A model generated the notes under the pieces. It searched no databases and was not told the origin of the DNA. It saw only the letters and a list, made by a program, of their open reading frames with translations. Positions 1 through 5,073 of a stretch of 5,073 bases of DNA are shown piece by piece; positions within the stretch are counted from its first letter, which is position 1; each line of letters starts with the position of its first letter. The stretch is taken from the NCBI GenBank assembly GCA_030452365.1, contig JAKDMK010000212.1, forward strand, positions 1 through 5,073, read 5' to 3'. Made by a program: the position numbers and the translations under genes. This DNA is from Nitrococcus sp. (GTDB lineage: Bacteria; Pseudomonadota; Gammaproteobacteria; Nitrococcales; Nitrococcaceae).

Positions 1-131
1 AACGCCGACGCCCGCCCCCGGTTCCTTATCCCAGGCACGCCGAAAACCAAGTAGTTGTTGGTATAGACCCTCAGCCAAAACACCCGGTGCCCACGAAGCT
101 GGATCAATCGCCGCTGGCCGACAGGCGACAC
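1..131. other. Left-edge stretch with no assignable gene
   Basis: This is the sequence downstream of the kfrA-like gene. Plus frame 1 is open from the window edge to a TAG at 52-54 and could be the last 17 codons of a gene converging from the left (ending PGTPKTK). On the minus strand, a frame opening with GTG at 131, directly after the kfrA-like stop, stays open to the edge and contains VFWLRVYTNNYLVFGVPG. Neither reading has a Shine-Dalgarno match at a usable distance or a family I recognise. I see no hairpin with a T-run that would end the kfrA-like transcript. Either reading could be real if the flanking sequence supported it. Confidence 0.25.
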
Positions 132-1154
132 CTACCGGTCTGGTTGCCGCGACTCAGCCCCCTCCCCTGCCTGCCCACGCTTCCACGCCTGTTTCCACCG
201 TTCGAGCAACCGCGCATTGGTGGTGCCGAGCGCCTGAACCCGCTTCTGGACGTTCCGCAACGCGCTTTGCAGCTCGCGGCGCTCTTCGATCCAGCTCTGC
301 CGGGCCGCAGCAAGCTCCTGGCACCGTTGCTCAAGCCACCGCGTTTGCTCCGTCAGCCGGCTCTGTAGCGCCTCGTGCTGCGCCCGGATCTCGATGAGCG
401 ATTGTTGCGCCTCCAGCAACTCACCCCCTTTATCCTCCACGCGCTTCTGATACTCGGCCAACTTGCTCGCGGCAGCCTGACGCTCCCGCTCGGCCTGGGC
501 CTGCAGCGCCCGCGCCTCCTCCCGCGCTTGGTCGACCTGCTTGGCCCAATACGCCTGCTGCGCATCGAAGCGCTCGCGCTCGTGGCGTAGCACCTCTGCC
601 AGACGCTCATTCTCCTTGCGTAACGCCGCGTGCACCTGCTCGGCCTGCGCCCGCTCAGAGTCTCTTGCTTGCACGGCCTCGCGCAACTGGGCTTCGAGCG
701 CCTGGGCCTTCGCGCTAACCTCTTCGCGCTCCGCCTGGACGGCCTCCAAAAGCTTTCCGCGCTCATCGAGCAGGTCCGCCAATCGCCGTTGCTCGGCTTG
801 CGCGGCCGCTCTGCCCTCCTCTGCCTGGCGCCGTGCCGTCTGTGCTTCTTCGATCTCGCCGCGCGCCTGGGCCCTCGCCTCCTCGTGCCGGCGACCGGCT
901 TCGGCGATCGCCACGTCCCACAGCGACAACAACGGCTCGATGAGCTCGGCGGGCACTCGCGGCGGCAGCAGATCGCGGCTCTCAGGGTCGAGGCTCGCGC
1001 ACCAGTGCTCGATCATGGCGCTGATCGTGCCCACGTTGCCGCGATCGCCGAGTGCGGCGCGCACATTGCGCACCGAGGCGTGCTTGCGCGCCTTGACGAG
1101 CTCGATCGCGGCGCGGATGACCTCCTCTTGTTCCACCGTAGCCTTGCGTCCCAT
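132..1154 (-). CDS. KfrA-like DNA-binding protein with long coiled-coil tail
   Basis: This 340-residue protein has the two-part build of plasmid KfrA proteins. Residues about 5-55 match the KfrA N-terminal DNA-binding domain pattern: a helix rich in V/I/A (VIRAAIELV), then SVRNVRAALGDRGNVGTISAMIEHW (residues 27-51), which fits the helix-turn-helix. From about residue 82 to 325 almost every residue is A, E, Q, R, L or K, with no proline, as expected of a long alpha-helical coiled coil; the end is basic. Characterised KfrA proteins (for example of IncP plasmids) are of similar length, bind their own promoter as autorepressors, and self-associate through the tail in support of plasmid stability. 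That role is inferred here. The ATG at 1154 is the natural start because the conserved domain begins at once, but no Shine-Dalgarno sequence precedes it. The gene diverges from a tyrosine recombinase gene across a repeat-rich gap. Its position on an integrated element, rather than a replicating plasmid, would be consistent with the chromosomal-looking genes to the right. Confidence 0.85.
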   Translation of the reverse strand: MGRKATVEQEEVIRAAIELVKARKHASVRNVRAALGDRGNVGTISAMIEHWCASLDPESRDLLPPRVPAELIEPLLSLWDVAIAEAGRRHEEARAQARGEIEEAQTARRQAEEGRAAAQAEQRRLADLLDERGKLLEAVQAEREEVSAKAQALEAQLREAVQARDSERAQAEQVHAALRKENERLAEVLRHERERFDAQQAYWAKQVDQAREEARALQAQAERERQAAASKLAEYQKRVEDKGGELLEAQQSLIEIRAQHEALQSRLTEQTRWLEQRCQELAAARQSWIEERRELQSALRNVQKRVQALGTTNARLLERWKQAWKRGQAGEGAESRQPDR

Positions 1155-1163
1155 GGGTTATAT

Positions 1164-1216
1164 CGTAACGTTAGCTGTTTCGTTACATAGTGTATACGTT
1201 ACGTTACTGCCAGTAA
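1164..1216. promoter_or_regulatory. Operator-like cluster of CGTTAC/GTAACG repeats
   Basis: Within 53 bases the hexamer CGTTAC occurs at 1181-1186, 1197-1202 and 1202-1207, and its complement GTAACG at 1165-1170. The 1165 and 1181 copies form an inverted repeat with a 10-base spacer, and TAACGTTA at 1166-1173 is itself a perfect palindrome. Next to it, TTACTG-C-CAGTAA (1204-1216) is a 13-bp inverted repeat. The cluster lies between the divergent kfrA-like and recombinase genes and overlaps the predicted kfrA-like promoter. KfrA proteins are known to bind repeats in their own promoters, so this is the likely binding site. Whether it also controls the recombinase is inference. Confidence 0.6.
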
Positions 1217-1217
1217 A
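1189..1217 (-). promoter_or_regulatory. Predicted sigma70 promoter of the kfrA-like gene
   Basis: Read on the minus strand, a -35 hexamer TTTACT (plus coordinates 1212-1217, four of six matches to TTGACA) is followed by a 17-base spacer and a -10 hexamer TACACT (1189-1194, four of six matches to TATAAT). Transcription would start near 1182, giving an untranslated leader of about 28 bases before the ATG at 1154. The promoter is interleaved with CGTTAC elements and its -35 lies inside a 13-bp palindrome, as expected of an autorepressed gene. The hexamers are only moderate matches. Confidence 0.45.
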
Positions 1218-1284
1218 ATAGTCATTATTGTCCTAATGGCGAATTTAAAGCAGAATCCACCGCTTCAACACTCAGAGACCGCCC

Positions 1285-2478
1285 ATGGATACGACCGCTC
1301 TCCCCTTCCCGCCTGGTAGCGCCGTGCTGCGCGTGCGCCCCGGCGCTCCCATGCCCGCCATCGCCACCGGCGGCAGCGGGGCGCTGCGGGGTGCAGGCGA
1401 GCCGCTGATTGAGGCCCGCACTGATCTTGAAGCGGTCTGTCAGTGGCTTGCCCTGCGCGTGCTCGGGAAAAGCCCGCACACGCTTCAAAGCTATTGGCTA
1501 AACGCCGAGCGGCTGATCCTGTGGGCCGCGATCGAGCGCGGGAAGTGTCTCTCGCAGCTCATGCCGGCCGACTACGTCGCCTACGTGAAGTTCCTCACTG
1601 ACCCGCGGCCGCGCGAGCGCTGGGTTGGGTCGCGTGCACCGCGCGGCACGCCGGACTGGCGAGCGTTCACCGGACCCTTGAAGGCATCGAGTCGGGAGAC
1701 TGCGCTGCGGGCGATTGGGAGCCTCCTTGGTTTTCTGCATGAGGCGGGGTATTTTCGCGCCAATCCGCTCAAGCTCGCCGATCTGCAGCTCTCGAAGGCA
1801 ATGGCTGGCGCGCCGGTGATCGAGCGCTACCTCGACCTTGATCTCTGGCAGCACACCTGTGCACACGTCGAAGCCTGGCCGCAGCGCAGCGCCCGCGAGA
1901 TCGCACACTTCGAGCGTGCCCGCTGGCTGCTCTCGCTGCTCTACGGACTCGACTTACGCCGCGCCGAGGCCTGCGGGCACACCCAGTCAATCTTCCATCA
2001 GGTGCAGCGCCCGAGCGGTTCCCAGTGGTGGGCCACGCTCACCGGCAAAGGCGGCAAGGTGCGCACCATCCCGGTGCCGGTCTCCGTGATCGAGGCGCTT
2101 GCACGCTATCGTCGCCACAAGGGGTTGCTGCCCTGCCCCGCCGGCGAGGACACAACGGCGCTCATCGGCCGCCTAGAGGGCACGCGGGCCATTACCGATA
2201 AGATGCTCTACGTACTGGTGAAAAGAATCTTTGCAGGGGCCGCCGAGGAGTTGGAGATATCAAACCCGGACGGGGCGACGCATCTGCGCCGGGCGTCGAC
2301 CCATTGGCTGCGGCACACAGGCATCACGCACAAGGGCGATTACGCTGGGATCAGCCTCAAGCATCGTGGTCGGAGCGCGGGGCATACACGGCTTGAGACC
2401 ACGCAAGGCTATGACCATGTCCCACGCGATCACTGGTATGCCGAGCTGCAACGAGTCGAGCTGCCGTGGAAGGAGTAG
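1285..2478 (+). CDS. Tyrosine recombinase/integrase
   Basis: This 397-residue site-specific recombinase of the tyrosine (phage integrase) family breaks and rejoins DNA through a covalent phosphotyrosine. An N-terminal core-binding (SAM-like) domain spans about residues 43-165 (SPHTLQSYWLNAERLILWA is typical). The catalytic domain follows with all expected residues: box I arginine in LDLRRAEA (R225), the beta-hairpin lysine in GKGGKVR (K255 or K258), HWLR (H340, R343), GH (H367) and the nucleophile in TTQGYDHV (Y376). H367 to Y376 is nine residues, as in XerD. The protein therefore looks active. The first 35 or so residues are proline-, glycine- and alanine-rich and resemble no domain, so translation may really begin at the ATG at 1351. 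The ATG at 1285 has only a weak AGAGA at 1274-1278 in front. The gene diverges from the kfrA-like gene and ends exactly where a truncated Uma2 gene begins. TAAAAT at 1214-1219 is a possible -10, but no good -35 accompanies it. Confidence 0.92.
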   Translation: MDTTALPFPPGSAVLRVRPGAPMPAIATGGSGALRGAGEPLIEARTDLEAVCQWLALRVLGKSPHTLQSYWLNAERLILWAAIERGKCLSQLMPADYVAYVKFLTDPRPRERWVGSRAPRGTPDWRAFTGPLKASSRETALRAIGSLLGFLHEAGYFRANPLKLADLQLSKAMAGAPVIERYLDLDLWQHTCAHVEAWPQRSAREIAHFERARWLLSLLYGLDLRRAEACGHTQSIFHQVQRPSGSQWWATLTGKGGKVRTIPVPVSVIEALARYRRHKGLLPCPAGEDTTALIGRLEGTRAITDKMLYVLVKRIFAGAAEELEISNPDGATHLRRASTHWLRHTGITHKGDYAGISLKHRGRSAGHTRLETTQGYDHVPRDHWYAELQRVELPWKE

Positions 2479-2751
2479 TCGCGGGCGATCGAGGTGACCT
2501 CGCCCGCAACTGCGGGCCATGACCAGGGTGTGAAACGGAATCTCTATGAGCGCAGCGGTGTTATGGAATACTGGATCGTACATCCGGGCGAACGGGTTCT
2601 TGAGATTTATCGCCTTGACAAAGAAGATTATGCCAAGCCCGCAATATTTGAGTTTGTCGACTCCGTCGCTTCGCAAACGCACCCAATGGTGGAGAGTAGT
2701 CTGAGCCGCCTGCGCGAGGTTCTTGAGCGCAATGGATTTGCTTCGTACTAA
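2479..2751 (+). pseudogene. Uma2-family (DUF820) nuclease-like remnant, N-terminal half missing
   Basis: Read from the codon after the recombinase stop, the frame gives AIEVTSPATAGHDQG, then KRNLYERSGVMEYWIVHPGE and EIYRL. These are hallmarks of the C-terminal half of Uma2-family proteins (PD-(D/E)XK nuclease fold), which normally run to about 180-200 residues. The E of the E-V-x-S motif and the following K are kept. The upstream half, with the conserved P-D pair and the rest of the active site, is absent, and I cannot find it elsewhere in the window. There is no proper start: the frame opens directly behind an in-frame TAG, and the only early start codon is a GTG at 2494 in the middle of a core strand. 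Codon use is visibly less GC-rich than in the genes on either side. The remnant is best explained as the surviving end of a gene cut by insertion of, or deletion next to, the recombinase segment. Its end overlaps the permease start by 20 bases. Confidence 0.75.
2481..2517. repeat. Two overlapping GC-rich inverted repeats at the recombinase/Uma2 junction
   Basis: Two bases after the recombinase stop, GCGGGC (2481-2486) pairs with GCCCGC (2502-2507). The inner GAGGT/ACCTC (2491-2495/2497-2501) is also palindromic around G2496, leaving GATC (2487-2490) as a one-sided bulge. The same GCCCGC arm, as GCCCGCA (2502-2508), also forms a perfect 7-bp inverted repeat with TGCGGGC (2511-2517) across a two-base centre, so the two hairpins exclude each other. 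No T-run follows, so a rho-independent terminator is unlikely. The position, at the edge of an integrase gene and at the break point of a host-like gene, makes a recombination or attachment site possible. Part of the symmetry could simply come from GC-rich coding sequence. Confidence 0.5.
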
Positions 2752-4165
2752 ACCGATTGAGACCGATCTCACCAAAGACACTGGCTTAAAGCGGGTGCTG
2801 GGTCCCGTGCATCTGACCCTGATGGGCATCGGCGCCATTATCGGCACCGGCATCTTCGTGCTCACCGGCATAGGCGCGGCCAATTACGCCGGTCCGGCGC
2901 TGGTCTTGTCCTTCGTGCTGGCTGGCGCGGTCTGCACCTGCGCAGCGCTGGCCTATGCGGAGCTCGCCTCCTCCATTGGCGGCAGTGGCAGCGCATATTC
3001 ATATGGTTACGCCGGCTTCGGCGAATTTCCGGCCTGGGTCATCGGTTGGATGCTGATCCTGGAATACACCATCGCCATTTCCGCCGTCTCGGTCGGCTGG
3101 GCGGGATATGTGGACAACGCCCTGCAAGCCATGGGCTGGGGCCTGCCCGGCGCCCTGCTACACTCGCCTTTGCATGCGGACAACCCCGGCATCATCAACC
3201 TACCGGCTGCCCTGATCATCCTTTCGCTGGGTGGATTGCTGCTCTCCGGCGCCAAGATGAGCGCGCTGTTCAACGCCGTCGTGGTATGCATCAAAGTGAG
3301 TGTGGTACTGCTGTTCATCGCCGTTGCGGCGTTTCATGTGGACCCGAGCAATTGGGTGCCCTTTATCCCCGAACCGGCCCTGAACGCGCGCGGTGAGGCG
3401 GCCTTCGGCTGGCACGGCATTGCCGCTGGTGCCGCCATCGTGTTTTTTGCCTACATAGGATTTGACGCGGTTTCCACCGCCGCGGAGGAAACGGCCAACC
3501 CGCAGCGCGATCTGCCGATCGGCATTCTCGCCTCGCTTGGCATTTGTACCGCGCTGTACATCGTGGTGTCGGGCTTGTTGACCGGTGTTATGCATTACAC
3601 GCTGCTCAACACGCCCTCACCCATCTCCGATGCGCTGCTGCACGTGGGTGTGAACTGGGCGGCCGGTGTCATCGCGCTGGGCGCCATCGCCGGCCTTACC
3701 ACCGTGATGCTGGTGCTCTACTACGGGCTTACCCGCGTTCTGTTCGCCATTTCGCGCGACGGCCTGATTCCGCGCTTTTTCGCCCACATCAGCCCGCGCA
3801 CCAAGAGCCCAGTGCGCGCCATCGTACTGATGGGCGTCACCATGGCGCTGATTGCCGGGCTGATTCCGCTGGGTGATCTGGCTGAGCTCACCAACATCGG
3901 CACCCTGGGGGCCTTCGCCGTGGTCTGCGCCGGCGTGTTGGTGCTGCGCCGCGCCCGCCCCGAGCTGCCGCGCCCGTTTAAGGTGCCGGGCGGTCCCGTG
4001 CTGCCGGTGCTCGGTATCCTCGGCTGTCTGTATCTGATGATCAATCTGCAGCGCACGACCTGGCTTGCCTTCCTGATCTGGAACGGCATCGGTCTTTTGA
4101 TTTACTTTGGGTATTCGTATCGCGCCAGCCTGCTCAGCGACGGCGACAAACAAGGGCTACGTTAA
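2732..4165 (+). CDS. APC-superfamily amino-acid permease (CAT/YfnA-like)
   Basis: This 477-residue inner-membrane protein fits the amino acid-polyamine-organocation superfamily, closest by eye to the bacterial cationic-amino-acid-transporter group. It is expected to import amino acids by proton-coupled transport; the substrate cannot be read from sequence. TM1 carries the unwound-helix motif GIGAIIGTGIF (residues 32-42). Other hallmarks are AYAELAS (74-80), LILEY in TM3 (108-112), FDAVSTAAEETANPQRDLPIGI (244-265) between central helices, TRVLFAISRDGLIP (334-347), LTNIGTLGAF (386-395) and RPELPRPFKVPGGP (409-422). About 12 hydrophobic segments are visible and the length is normal, so it looks intact. 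I chose the ATG at 2732 (MDLLRTKPIE) over a TTG three codons earlier because GAGG at 2716-2719 is better spaced and relatives begin with similar residues. It overlaps the Uma2 remnant by 20 bases, suggesting former co-transcription. If the original promoter was lost with the Uma2 N-terminus, expression may now depend on the recombinase transcript. Confidence 0.93.
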   Translation: MDLLRTKPIETDLTKDTGLKRVLGPVHLTLMGIGAIIGTGIFVLTGIGAANYAGPALVLSFVLAGAVCTCAALAYAELASSIGGSGSAYSYGYAGFGEFPAWVIGWMLILEYTIAISAVSVGWAGYVDNALQAMGWGLPGALLHSPLHADNPGIINLPAALIILSLGGLLLSGAKMSALFNAVVVCIKVSVVLLFIAVAAFHVDPSNWVPFIPEPALNARGEAAFGWHGIAAGAAIVFFAYIGFDAVSTAAEETANPQRDLPIGILASLGICTALYIVVSGLLTGVMHYTLLNTPSPISDALLHVGVNWAAGVIALGAIAGLTTVMLVLYYGLTRVLFAISRDGLIPRFFAHISPRTKSPVRAIVLMGVTMALIAGLIPLGDLAELTNIGTLGAFAVVCAGVLVLRRARPELPRPFKVPGGPVLPVLGILGCLYLMINLQRTTWLAFLIWNGIGLLIYFGYSYRASLLSDGDKQGLR

Positions 4166-4176
4166 AGCTTCGGCTT
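4165..4176 (+). terminator. Small UUCG-loop hairpin after the permease gene
   Basis: AAGC-TTCG-GCTT starts at the last base of the permease stop codon and forms a 4-bp stem with a C(UUCG)G tetraloop, an unusually stable loop. GT and AC further out can extend it past a two-base bulge. No T-run follows, so it is at best a weak or processing-type 3' end signal. Confidence 0.3.
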
Positions 4177-4188
4177 ACACATAGGTCG

Positions 4189-4218
4189 AAAAAAGCACAT
4201 CGATCAAACGGCGTGTGC
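4189..4218 (-). terminator. Rho-independent terminator of the minus-strand operon
   Basis: On the minus strand, 27 bases past the stop of the 61-residue gene, GCACA (4218-4214) pairs with TGTGC (4199-4195). CG/CG extends the stem past one bulged base, leaving a loop of about nine bases. Six consecutive T residues (plus coordinates 4189-4194) follow directly. This hairpin plus T-run is the classical arrangement and fits the end of the two-gene unit to its right. It also stops transcription from running antisense into the permease gene. Confidence 0.65.
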
Positions 4219-4245
4219 CCCTCGCATGCGCAGGTGCCTGACCGC

Positions 4246-4431
4246 TTATATTTGACGACCGAGACGGGGAAGCTGCCGGCCGGTCGCGCTCTCGATCAGC
4301 GTCTCTATAACGATCAGTCGCTCCCGCGTGTTCTCGACCTCCGCTGCCAGCCCGCGCACATCTTGACGCAGCTCTCCGACGCGCTCGGTGAGCATAACGA
4401 TCTCGCGGACATAGTCGAGCAAACTGCTCAT
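4246..4431 (-). CDS. Small helical (coiled-coil) protein of unknown function
   Basis: This 61-residue protein is unrecognised. From MSSLLDYVREIVMLTERVG onward it is almost all helix-forming, with hydrophobic residues spaced three and four apart (L, V, I, V, L, V, L, V, L, V, I, I, L) through about residue 52. It reads as one or two amphipathic helices able to form a coiled coil, followed by a short basic tail ending in LPRLGRQI. It has no signal peptide or membrane segment. The ATG at 4431 overlaps the stop of the ribbon-helix-helix gene as ATGA, which implies translational coupling, and GAAGG at 4446-4442 offers a ribosome binding site 10 bases upstream. Longer readings upstream in this frame are glycine- and arginine-rich and look like antisense-frame noise. 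A partner, adaptor or antitoxin-like role with the preceding protein is possible but unproven. Confidence 0.7.
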   Translation of the reverse strand: MSSLLDYVREIVMLTERVGELRQDVRGLAAEVENTRERLIVIETLIESATGRQLPRLGRQI

Positions 4432-4817
4432 CGCGCCGGACCCTTCGCGCCCAACACCTCGTGAAGCCCCCCGCCCAGCAGCCGGCGTAGCGCCGCGACA
4501 AGCTCCGGGCACTGCCCAATGGCCTCTCGGGCTTGCCGGCGTACCTCATCCTCGCGGCCTGCATCCGTCAGCCGCCGGTATAGCCCACGCAGCTCTTCGC
4601 GAGCCTGCTCGATCTCGCCAATCGTTTGCCTGAGCATTGCGCTCAGCATGCCGAGTGCCTCGATCTCCTCATTCGAGGTCGCGGCTCCGGGGTAGGCATC
4701 GATCGCGCGGCGCACAATCTCGCCGGCGGAAACCCGCTGGGAACGCGCGAGATGGGCGACTTTCTCTACCTGCGCCGGTGAGAGCAAATGGTTTTTGCGC
4801 ACCAGATTTCCAGTCAT
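4428..4817 (-). CDS. Ribbon-helix-helix (CopG/Arc-like) protein, unknown role
   Basis: This 129-residue protein has an N-terminal pattern that fits a ribbon-helix-helix DNA-binding fold: a short strand (NLVRKNHLL, residues 4-12), a first helix (PAQVEKVAHLARSQ, 14-27), the turn V-S-A, and a second helix (GEIVRRAIDAY, 32-42). Such proteins bind DNA as dimers and often repress their own operon. Residues about 47-100 form a charged helical segment, and the C-terminus ends in a glycine triplet region and a basic tail. I chose the ATG at 4817 over the one at 4844 because the predicted transcription start falls near 4843, and the nine extra residues are not part of the fold. An AGGA lies almost against the 4817 ATG, which is closer than ideal. 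It is the first gene of a two-gene unit ending in ATGA. The fold assignment is from pattern only, and the family is not one I can name. Confidence 0.7.
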   Translation of the reverse strand: MTGNLVRKNHLLSPAQVEKVAHLARSQRVSAGEIVRRAIDAYPGAATSNEEIEALGMLSAMLRQTIGEIEQAREELRGLYRRLTDAGREDEVRRQAREAIGQCPELVAALRRLLGGGLHEVLGAKGPAR

Positions 4818-4828
4818 TTCCTGATCTG

Positions 4829-4879
4829 CACATGAGTAGGACATGTGTAAGTCTAGAGTCCATCCTTGCTGATGGCAAG
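4829..4879. promoter_or_regulatory. Operator-like inverted repeats around the ribbon-helix-helix promoter
   Basis: CACATG (4829-4834) and CATGTG (4842-4847) form a perfect 6-bp inverted repeat with a 7-base spacer directly over the predicted transcription start. CTTGC (4865-4869) and GCAAG (4875-4879) form a second inverted repeat with a 5-base centre that covers the -35 hexamer. Binding at either site would block RNA polymerase. The first gene of the operon encodes a probable ribbon-helix-helix DNA-binding protein, so autoregulation is the natural inference. Half-sites differ between the two repeats, so only one may be genuine. Confidence 0.45.
4850..4878 (-). promoter_or_regulatory. Predicted sigma70 promoter of the ribbon-helix-helix operon
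   Basis: On the minus strand, -35 TTGCCA (plus coordinates 4873-4878, five of six matches to TTGACA) is followed by an ideal 17-base spacer and -10 TAGACT (4850-4855, four of six matches). Transcription would begin near 4843, leaving a leader of about 25 bases before the ATG at 4817. This is the best promoter match seen in the intergenic regions and it points at the operon. Confidence 0.55.
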
Positions 4880-5073
4880 CCTGCGGTGCATTCGCAGCGA
4901 CGTCGCAACCGCCCGCTCCAGCCGTTTTTACGCTGCACGGCTACCTGGTGGGGAACTTCAACAATTCTGGCTGTGTACGATCAGGCGTGGTCCAATCAAG
5001 AAAACGAAGCGGCGCGGTGGCGCTACTCGGTGCAACTCGACGTGGGCTGACTGCCGCTAAGCCAGTGCAGCGA
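4880..5073. other. Right-edge stretch with no convincing gene
   Basis: No gene here has support. The plus-strand frame from ATG 4832 to the stop at 5050 (71 codons) and another from 4866 to 5060 lack ribosome binding sites, and the first would start inside the control region of the opposite operon. A 10-bp palindrome GCGACGTCGC (4897-4906) lies between the arms GCGGT (4883-4887) and ACCGC (4908-4912), so the strand could fold into a stem, but I cannot assign it to a known RNA. Confidence 0.3.

Noticed and set aside
541..1221. Long plus-strand open frame opposite the kfrA-like gene (226 codons), with others at 630-1190 and 375-590
   Set aside because: They are antisense to a well-supported gene, and their Ala/Ser/Arg- or Leu/Arg-rich translations mirror a GC-rich coiled-coil gene. 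No domain or ribosome binding site was seen.
1527..1543. CCGCG/CGCGG inverted repeat inside the recombinase gene
   Set aside because: Short GC palindromes of this kind are common by chance in GC-rich coding sequence, and nothing in its context supports a function.
2320..2400. Possible frameshift in the recombinase between HWLR and GH, where the sequence looks unusual (HKGDYAGISLKHRGR)
   Set aside because: The spacing from the HxxR arginine to the GH histidine is only one residue longer than typical, and the frame continues correctly into the catalytic tyrosine motif, so the gene is intact.
2615..2620. Perfect TTGACA hexamer in the Uma2 remnant, a possible permease promoter
   Set aside because: At the 16-18 base spacing the downstream sequence is GC-rich and has no TATAAT-like hexamer. 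AATATT comes only at 2643-2648, too far away. The hexamer is explained by Leu-Asp-Lys codons.
3617..4153. 178-codon minus-strand open frame inside the permease gene
   Set aside because: It has low-complexity Q/H/G/A/D composition, lies antisense to an intact conserved transporter, and has no recognisable fold.
4832..5050. 71-codon plus-strand open frame, a possible small gene divergent from the ribbon-helix-helix operon
   Set aside because: It lacks a ribosome binding site, starts within the operon control region, and its translation resembles no family. A competing frame at 4866-5060 is equally open, suggesting chance.
1..5073. CRISPR array, tRNA or rRNA gene, insertion-sequence terminal repeats
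   Set aside because: No regularly spaced repeats, no tRNA T-arm-like sequence with a matching acceptor stem, no rRNA-like segment and no transposase gene were seen on either strand.

Overview
The window is GC-rich and has Pseudomonadota-type gene content: a plasmid-style KfrA-like protein, a tyrosine recombinase, an Uma2-family remnant, an APC amino-acid permease and a short ribbon-helix-helix operon. A gammaproteobacterial or related host would fit, but nothing here fixes the genus. The layout looks like the edge of a mobile or plasmid-derived segment joined to ordinary chromosomal DNA.

Left part (1-2478): a KfrA-type DNA-binding coiled-coil gene (minus strand, 132-1154) and a tyrosine recombinase gene (plus strand, 1285-2478) diverge from a 130-bp AT-rich gap. 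That gap is dense with CGTTAC/GTAACG elements and a 13-bp palindrome, and it holds a plausible promoter for the kfrA-like gene. The most economical reading is that the KfrA-like protein controls itself and perhaps the recombinase from this gap. Positions 1-131 contain no gene I can name.

Junction (about 2479-2517): the recombinase stop codon is followed at once, in the same reading frame, by the C-terminal half of an Uma2-family (DUF820) protein that has lost its N-terminal half. The join lies within a few bases of position 2480 and is covered by two overlapping GC-rich inverted repeats. This suggests an insertion or deletion scar at the edge of the recombinase module. The Uma2 remnant overlaps the start of an intact APC-superfamily amino-acid permease gene (2732-4165), which was probably its original neighbour.

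Right part (4166-5073): a compact minus-strand unit appears complete. It has a sigma70-like promoter (4850-4878) with inverted repeats over the -35 region and the predicted start site, a ribbon-helix-helix protein gene (4428-4817), a 61-codon helical protein gene joined by an ATGA overlap (4246-4431), and a hairpin plus T-run terminator (4189-4218). The function of this pair is unknown; it is the best candidate here for an undescribed small module. Positions 4845-5073 contain only its control region and no convincing gene.
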